Shown here piece after piece: positions 57,245 through 64,000 of a stretch of 64,000 bases of DNA (its first letter is position 1; each line of letters starts with the position of its first letter). The notes under the pieces were generated by a model. That model worked only from the letters and a program-made list of their open reading frames with translations. It did no database searches and was not told the DNA's origin. The translations under genes and the position numbers were made by a program. Origin of the DNA: Adiantum capillus-veneris (taxonomy: Eukaryota > Streptophyta > Polypodiopsida > Polypodiales > Pteridaceae). The stretch spans positions 80,426,278-80,490,277 of the forward strand of contig CM043967.1 of NCBI GenBank assembly GCA_014529385.2. Direction: 5' to 3'.

Positions 57245-57435
57245 TGTTGGGGTTAAGGCCTATGTGCCTTGACCGGTCGCCCAGGTCATGGGTGCCCGCC
57301 CACTGTTACCCTATACTTATAGTGAGTATACTGTATATGGGGAGCTGCCACTTCACAGTCTCCCCACCCACATCGTGTGTGTGTCTCCTTCTCTCTCTCA
57401 TACTCTCCGTCTATGGTGCTCCCCGATCCCCTTCA
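57245..57435 (+). repeat. NA-2 3' LTR
   Basis: 191 bases, followed by the GCCTT target duplication. Confidence 0.92.
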
Positions 57436-58742
57436 GCCTTGACCTCAGGTTAATATAGGATCATTTCTTATTAGTCATAGACTCTTAGTGATAGTTTTAA
57501 TACTCCATTCATTTTTAACATGACCTAGGGCTATGATTAAGCTTGAGTCCTTTAGTCCAATTGCCATTAGCATCTCATGTTGGAAGCAATGAAAAAGTAA
57601 TAAATGAAGCAAAAAAGTGTCAACAAAAAGCAGCAAAAATGCTACTAGACACATGAAAAGAAAATTCTATGTTATGTTGTGTCTATGTGAGGCCTAGCGC
57701 CTTAGGCCTGTGTCAGACGCGTCCGGATGGACAAGCTTAGTGCTGAGGTGGGCGAATCACAATCGACGCTTCTTGCTTTGCTTGCCACACGCATCCGGTG
57801 GACACAGAAGCAACATCTGTGCTGGCAGCCAGGTCATGGGCATTTTTCTCTTGCTGGTGGGTGACCCCCCCAAGCCGCCCTTCCCTCGCCCATCTGAAGA
57901 AAAACGCAGGCTATTGGTTGAGCTCACTGCAGATCACTTGCTTGGATACCGCCCTGTGTGACTGCGACGAGCGGAAATGCCTTCAGGCGTGGAAAAAATA
58001 GCCGCCCAAAAGGAGCCAGCTCACACTTGTTAGTCGGACTTGTGTGACAGGGGACTTATTAACACTTGGCAAGCAAGGGGAATCACCTTGGCTCTCTTGG
58101 TCAAGGCCCTAAATTGATGCCCTGGGCTGATAGGGGTTAGTCGTCGCCTTGGTAGGCTAGTAGGCTTTTGGAACACCTTCTTGAGGGTTCAAGGAGCCGA
58201 GAGTCGCACCTAGACTTGCCTTGGGGTGATAGCCTTGTGATTGTGCTTTAATTTTTTCAATGAATGACAAAATCAAAACTTCCATGAGATTCAAAAATCT
58301 TTGACAATGTACTAATAGATTAGGAGCTTTTTTATAGCCCATATACATGGTAGGCTTGAATGATTTATTAAGATTGGTCACATTGTTTTTAGGCTGGTAG
58401 GTTTATGAACTTGCATTAGCCTAGGGTCATAATTCATTGCCTGTGTGTCATGCATAAAACTGAAATTTCAAGTGGTTTAATCTTTACGACAGTTTAGGTG
58501 TCTTTTTTGCTTTATGTTGTCTAGTTTTTTACTATGATTCACCCATCTTTTAGAAGCAAAAATTTCACTTTGCATGATTGCTCATTGTGCTTCATGTTTT
58601 TATCCTTTGTGGCCTTTGATGCTCATTACTTGTTCTTATGTTATGCACCTCAACAATTCTTCCATGGACTTACTTTCTACCATGTCACCGTGTCTTGCTT
58701 CACCGGCACACGAGGACGTGCACCAAATTTGGAAGGGGGGAA
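57436..58742 (+). other. LARD internal region, right part, and polypurine tract
   Basis: About 1.3 kb without coding motifs. 57690-58010 is more GC-rich than its surroundings and has short frames of no known similarity. It ends CACGAGGACGTGCACCAAAT then TTGGAAGGGGGGAA, the polypurine tract (58731-58742). Confidence 0.65.
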
Positions 58743-59665
58743 TTCTAGCAGCGGCTAACACAGGCTACATCGAATATGCATCAAGCGGGAGCTTTGTATA
58801 AATCTTGGGCTCACTTGGAGTTCCAAAGTTGTATATGGTAGTTTGAGGGCTCAAGCTTAAACCCATAGTAGAAGGGATTGTGGTGAAAGCCCTTAAAAGG
58901 AAGCCTTTAGGCAAGGAGGCTTCATTCTTGACTATCCACTCTTGAGGATCCACTTTTGAGAGCTCCCTATCTCTAGAGTGTTCACTCTTTAGCCTAGCCT
59001 TGAGCTTAATGCCCATGCTTGAGAGGCTAGTGCTAACCATTGTAATTAGAGTAAGCTCTTCTTGATTAATCTAATCCTTATTTTCTCATTACTCTACTTC
59101 TTCTCTACAATTCATCTTGTCATGAAGTAGTATTACACTTTCATTATTTTAAATTTGAGAGATGTATGTACTTCTTGCTAGTACCCACTCCTCTTCTTCC
59201 ATAAGCATTTAGATTTGTGATATTTAGCATCACTAATTAGGTTGATTAAGTTGGGTCTTAATCTTATAATTAGTGTATGTACCCTATTCTTTGCTTGTGT
59301 GTAAATAGGTTTTATGAAGCTCTAGCATCATTCACCTTGTGTGTGTAACTATTGATGAAGTGCCGTAATTGACATGCGGTAATTAGTGTGTGCTTATCAT
59401 TAGTGTGCTTGGGGTTTCTAGTCTATGGCAAATCGGACTTCGGTGGACTTGATGTGTGTAGGAGTTGATTGATTAGTGATTAGAGTAGGTTTAGAGTTAG
59501 TCTTGCCATCACTAATCTCTACTTACATTGAAGAGTTGATCTCTTGAATCCTCTATTCCTATTCATCCGATGCTCGTGCTTCCATGTCTTAGACGGGTTG
59601 CCGATCCACAAATTTGATAATTTTGTGTGGATGGCGATTAGGTCGTGCTACAACACCTCCCTACA
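58743..59665 (+). repeat. LARD 3' LTR
   Basis: 923 bases, beginning TTCTAGCAGCGG (the 5' copy has TGTTAGC) and ending CCTCCCTACA, followed by the GAAGC target duplication. Confidence 0.88.
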
Positions 59666-59670
59666 GAAGC

Positions 59671-61819
59671 CTTTGAAATGGCTTAGTATAGACAATCCTA
59701 GGATCGGAGTCTATTGTTGGGAGGATAGAAACGTCAAGGATATTCTGTGGACTTTGCATGCCAAATCAGGACAATTAACACCCCCATGAAGATCATCTAT
59801 ATCTTCAAGATCAAAGATAAGGGTTCAGCAAATCTACCAACCTACCTATATAGGGATTGTTATAACAACAAATTTGTTATGATGACTCCTGAGGAGGTGG
59901 AACAAACCAAATACCAAGGATATTCCATAAGGGATTGGATATTGGGCCAAGGACCATAAACTATTCCAAGAGAAGAACACTGTGAGAGATCTTCTACGAG
60001 TAATGTTAAGAAACCAAAAACCACCTCATCATGAAGAAAATTGGGTGACACTAAAGCCAGTCTAGGGCTACATGAGTCACTATTTCCATTAGACTGGTTT
60101 GAAGGACTCGAAACGGGACCAACTGCCAGGATACTGGGAGTTGAACCAAATAGACGTGTCAGACCAACTGATTTTCAGAAATGGATAAAAAAATATAGTG
60201 GATCTAGGGATTCCTATGGCCACTTAGCAAGCTTTAAGCAAGTGCTAAGAGCAGAACGCATATTCGATTTCCATACTCAACTCGAGGGATTTGGAAAGAA
60301 TGACATTAGAAGGAAAAGCATTAACATGGTTCCAAAACATTCCACCAAGGGTGATCATGGATTTAAATACATTAGCTCAAGGATTTGTCGCTGCTTGTTC
60401 CAAAACGGGGATCAAACACAATACGGTAGCTCAAATCTACAATTTTAAACAGAAACAAGGTGAGTCTGTTAGGGATTGTGCAACTTGAATGAAACAATAC
60501 ATTGCCAGATGCCCAAAGCTATAGATACCTGCAGAAGAACAACTAGTATCATTGTTTATAGAGGGATTGCTAAACAAAGAACTTCATGTTATACTGTATA
60601 GCAAGAAGCATACAACCCTAGAAGAGTGTGTGTCAGATGCTATTGATTTAGGAGACAATTGTGATATCTTTTACAAAGAAGATGTCCTCAAATATAACCA
60701 AAGCGAGAAAACAACATCCACTAAACCAGCTCAAGTGGGAACGACTACTGTAGCACCGCTTTCATCCATAGAAGACATGCTCAAAAGGATGAATGACATG
60801 ATTAATAACATGCAAAAGCACCTATGAGAGGACCAGGACAAGGGATACCTCAACAAGGACAACCAATTACGCCGCAAAAATGGTGTGCAATTGAGGATAA
60901 ATGGACCAGCCATGAGACCAATGAGTGCTATTACCGACCAAAGTATGATGGGAATGTTCAATATGTGTCTATGAGGCCACAAAGACAACCCATATACAGA
61001 CATCAGCCTAACATGGCCCCAGCTCAAAGACCACCCATAGGTATGGAAAGACCTCAACCCATGTTGGGTCAACAACCTCCATATCCGGGACATAATGTAG
61101 TTCTTGTAAAGGACATGCATCTAGAGGGAGTCATAGATGAACAAGCACTAGTGCCTGTTACACCCTATGCTAAGCCTAGTCCATCTACAGTAATGGTAGA
61201 AGGAGATTGGTATAATTCACATCCACCACCAATGGAAGAACTTGTGACTTATGCTACACCAGAGCTTGCACCAATAAACTATGTGGCTAATCAAGGTGTC
61301 AGACCTCCTATGCTAAGACCCATGATTAAGCCAAGAACTGGAAATTGTCATAACTGTGGTGTAGATGATTATTGGAAAAATGAATGCCCAGAGCCTGACA
61401 AGAACATCAAGCCAGTTGAAGCCTATTGCATACAGTGTTGCAAAAAGAGAGGACACTTTCCGCAAGATTGTCCAAAAATTCCTTTAAACAAGGGTAAAAC
61501 AGTAGTGAACGTAGTCCAAGTGATACCTAGTAGCTCATCTGAGAGTGAACCGATTGTCCCAATCAAGGTAATCACGAGAGCCCAGGCTAAGAAAAAGAAA
61601 CATAACTCCTCTGATGATTCAAAAAATACAAAAATTTCCTCTCAAAAGACCAAAAGAAGTAGAAGCAAAAGGTATGAGATGAGAAAACAAAAACAACGGG
61701 TGGAAATCAAGGAGAAAGCAAAGCAGCTATTCCAAGAAAAGGTGAAAGAAACTGGAAGTGAAATCAAGGAGACCACCGTGAAATCTGGAAGATCAATTTT
61801 GGTTGACAAAAATTTTTAG
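59671..61819 (+). pseudogene. Gypsy-3 gag, continuation
   Basis: Resumes the Gag cut at 50640. 60041-60827 is the Gag core in two frames (FKQVLRAERIFDFHTQLEGFG; LEGKALTWFQNIPPRV; QKQGESVRDCAT; EEQLVSLFIEGLLNKELH; DAIDLGDNCDIF) with stops near 60488 and 60523. 60824-61819 is an open 331-codon stretch, Pro/Gln-rich, with two knuckles: CHNCGVDDYWKNEC, whose histidine is Tyr, and CIQCCKKRGHFPQDC. A basic, lysine-rich tail follows (TRAQAKKKKHN). Degenerate but clearly the same general type as gypsy-1. Confidence 0.78.
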
Positions 61820-61834
61820 CCTATTAATGCAGCC

Positions 61835-62620
61835 TTGGAAGCCTACCAAGCGGGACTTAAAGCAGGCCAAAACATGAAAAACAAATGGAAAAACAATCCT
61901 TCTCCAGACATGGAAGCAGGTAAGCTTGAAGCTTATCAAAATTTCATAAGAATCACGCAAGAGTTGTTGGAAAAACAAAAACCCAAGCTCGAAAGTATGG
62001 CAAAACCTGAGGAGCTTGTGGTAAGAGATGATAAAGAAAAATCCAAAGTGGTGGTAGAACCCCACCTTGAAACAAAAGATCCAAAACTCATAGTGCCGGA
62101 CAGCAAAGATACCTTAGATGGAATTCCATTCGTAGAAGAAGACAGGCCAGAACGCTTATGGAAAAAAGTTAGAGAGATCAATGATGGGGGCCTAACTCTG
62201 AAGTCAGCTCCTATAGAGGAAGTATGGTTAGACAATCTACCTCCTGATATGGACATGGATGTACAATCCTTGTATGGGGATTGCAGATATGAAGCTTTAG
62301 GGATGTCTAAACCATTGACCTTGAAAACACTACCCTCTTACTTGGGAGATAACAAGAGTGACTGCCCTTTCGCCGAAACGCACAACACTCTTTGGTCTAC
62401 AGCGATTGTTCTATTTCAAACACACTACACAAAGGTGCTGGGTTCAATTTGTTGGATACCTCAGAACGGGTGAGACACGTAGCCAATCGTGCACACAGCG
62501 GTGTAGGCAGAAGGGTAAAAGTCACAAAAGTGACTGCCCTTTCGTCGAAACGCACAACACTCTTTGGTCTAGAGCGATTGTTCTATTTCAAACACACTAC
62601 ACAAAAGATGTATCCATAGT
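61835..62620 (+). pseudogene. Gypsy-3 gag-protease spacer with internal duplication
   Basis: A charged spacer frame (AYQAGLKAGQNMKNKWKNNP ... PDMDMDVQSLYGDCRYEALG) without catalytic motifs. From about 62345 it enters a duplicated noncoding-looking segment (separate entry) that breaks the frame. Confidence 0.6.
62351..62608. repeat. 82-bp direct repeats flanking a 95-bp segment
   Basis: 62351-62432 and 62527-62608 are nearly identical (GAGTGACTGCCCTTTCG(C/T)C ... CTATTTCAAACACACTACAC). Between them lie about 95 bases containing GGGTTCAATTTGTTGG and GTGAGACACGTAGCC. Confidence 0.85.
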
Positions 62621-62639
62621 GTGTAAAAACACTCAAGTA

Positions 62640-63413
62640 AAAAGAGCGGAACAAACTCTAGAAGTAGATAACATTCATTCAATCATGTCTACACCCATCC
62701 AATACACTCTTACTTTGGGAGAACTATTGAAAATCAGGCCATATCTATGGAATGATCAACAAAAAACTCTAGAGAAGGTGGGAATAACGAGGCTAATTGC
62801 AAAAAAATTGGGAAAATTGAAACACAAAATGGACAACAAAGAGATTCCATTTGTTCTAATGAAAAAAGTTGGAGAATACTACAAAGGGAAAGAAGGAAAC
62901 ACAACCCTTCCAGTGAAATATAATGGCATAGAAACCATGGCAATATTGGATATTGGGGCAGGCATAGCCATAGCCACGAAAGCAGTATGGGAATCCTGGG
63001 GACAACCAACCATTAGATAAACTCAAATGAAATTGCAATTGGTTGATGGATACATTGAAAGACCATTAGGACTGCTTGAAAAAGTGATAGTTAATTCCTA
63101 TGTGATTGAATATCAACACACTTTTGCCATAGTAGAGTTTGGAAAGAAACTCAATTACGAAATCATATTGGGAAGACCTTTCATGCGATAAGTACAACTC
63201 ATCCAAGATTGGGAAAACAATTATCGGTACTTGAAGCAAGTGGGATCAATAACAAGGGTTAATCTAAAAGATCACACTTATAGAGATGTCATGAAAACGC
63301 CCATACAAGAGTTTCATTCAGTCTCTTCGACTGAAACTAAGCTTCCATCTTGGTTGAACAAAGACACTCCTATTTGGATGTGTGGAGCTTCAGAAAATGG
63401 GAGCTTAAAATGA
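62640..63413 (+). pseudogene. Gypsy-3 protease region
   Basis: TPIQYTLTLGELLKIRP leads to the retropepsin-like domain: AILDIGAGIAIATKAVWESW, VDGYIERPLGLLE, HTFAIVEFGKKLNYEIILGR, PFMR. The catalytic Asp-Thr/Ser-Gly is Asp-Ile-Gly, explicable by one C-to-T change. Stops at 63018-63020 and 63189-63191. It ends in a spacer (RVNLKDHTYRDVM) that in this lineage precedes RT. Confidence 0.75.
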
Positions 63414-64000
63414 GAAGAATGTATCTTAGAAAGGGATTGCACAGACAAAGCTTATGTACCTGAATCCTTTTCAGAGCATTTGTTTGAGCCATTTGAGTGG
63501 ACTTCAATATTAGCAACAATGGATGTATGTGTAAATACGTATATGCCTACTCAATTTTGCAATGAGGACGGCTATGACATAATTCCCATACAGATCTCAA
63601 TCCTCCACATTAAAGACAAAATTTAGGAATCCAAGGACTTAATGAAAGCTCAACATGTCTTTTTAGACCTCTACTATGATGCAACAGATGAGTTAGAAGA
63701 ACACTCAGCTATCTCAGATGATTCGAGGTCAAAAAAATAACATATGAGAGCTAAGCTACTCATGAAAGGAGGGAGGAAAAGTTTTTTGACTTTACTAACC
63801 AGAAACCGAGAAGACAGAAATGGTATAGACGAAAAAGAGACACTAGAAATTTGAAATCTAGACATATGTCATCAGTCTCTAGTAGAACATAGTTCCTAAT
63901 GCAGATAGATGCACATAATTGTGTCAAGGACAAAATCACTGGCGAATATGCTTCAAATGAAAATCCAAAAATCTCAAAAACGTCGAGAAAAACGGGAAAG
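63414..64000 (+). pseudogene. Gypsy-3 protease-RT spacer, runs off the window
   Basis: Broken frames continue (AYVPESFSEHLFEPFEWTS; YMPTQFCNEDGYDIIPI) with stops near 63411, 63625 and 63740. RT motifs have not been reached at base 64000, so the rest of pol and the 3' LTR should lie to the right. Confidence 0.55.

Larger units (their letters stand above)
54453..57435 (+). mobile_element. NA-2: non-autonomous Ty1/copia element
   Basis: 2,983 bases inserted in the LARD internal region. LTRs lie at 54453-54637 and 57245-57435. The primer site ATTGGTATCAAAGCGTAGG starts at 54638, and the polypurine tract TTTAAGTGGGAGG precedes the 3' LTR. Perfect target duplication GCCTT at 54448-54452 and 57436-57440. 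Architecture is identical to NA-1 but in the opposite orientation in the window. The leader is about 250 bases shorter. Confidence 0.92.
50641..59665 (+). mobile_element. LARD-like LTR element without recognisable coding capacity
   Basis: LTRs at 50641-51591 and 58743-59665, primer site after the first, polypurine tract GGAAGGGGGGAA before the second, and a perfect target duplication GAAGC at 50636-50640 and 59666-59670. After subtracting NA-2, the internal region is about 4.2 kb and contains no Gag or Pol motif. Its Tat-like primer site means it probably used proteins from a related gypsy element. The LTRs match at about 97% over a sampled 150-base block, so it is fairly young. Confidence 0.88.

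Overview
This window looks like nuclear DNA from a plant with a large, repeat-rich genome. The evidence is spliceosomal introns in a TAF5-type gene, plant-style Ty1/copia and Ty3/gypsy elements with tRNA-iMet or tRNA-Asp-like primer sites, L1-type LINEs with ORF1, hAT remnants, and many long GA/CT, GT/AC, TA and poly-G/C microsatellites. A fern- or gymnosperm-like genome would fit, but the species cannot be fixed from sequence alone. Only one cellular gene is recognisable: the four 3'-terminal coding exons of TAF5 at 24664-25505 (+).

Layout. 1-9.1 kb holds minus-strand LINEs: a 5'-truncated copy B off the left edge, near-complete copy A (ORF1 and ORF2) and internally deleted copy C, separated by a G38/AC/AG tract and an LTR-like repeat called X here. 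9.7-14.8 kb is a complete but mutated Ty1/copia element with 5-bp target duplication, inserted in an inverted X copy. 15.1-20.3 kb has short tandem repeats, more X, and two plus-strand LINE copies (D, E) with embedded CT microsatellites. 20.3-23.2 kb is a large inverted repeat of two hAT-transposase halves. 24.66-25.5 kb is the TAF5 3' end. 25.5-34.3 kb is AT-rich DNA without recognisable genes, dotted with microsatellites. 34.3-38.8 kb is a decayed gypsy gag-protease (gypsy-1). 39.6-43.9 kb is a chromovirus-like gypsy (gypsy-2) whose reverse-transcriptase segment is inverted and mostly lost.

43.9-64 kb is a nested stack. LTR sequence is split by a 3.26-kb non-autonomous copia (NA-1). A tRNA-Asp-type primer site follows at 48286, then a repeat-rich leader and gypsy-3, whose gag is interrupted at 50641 by a 9.0-kb LTR element without recognisable coding capacity (LARD-like). 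That element is itself interrupted by a second copy of the same non-autonomous copia (NA-2). Gypsy-3 gag resumes after 59665 and runs off the right edge. Target duplications GAAGC, GCTTC, GCCTT and CTTTC fix the insertion boundaries.

The most distinctive item is the NA-1/NA-2 family. Both copies keep cis signals and a same-length 1,662-bp reading frame fusing gag and a protease-like domain with an altered catalytic triad to a reverse-transcriptase tail. Their stop codons lie at different places in the two copies, so the source ORF was probably open. No element here looks autonomous.
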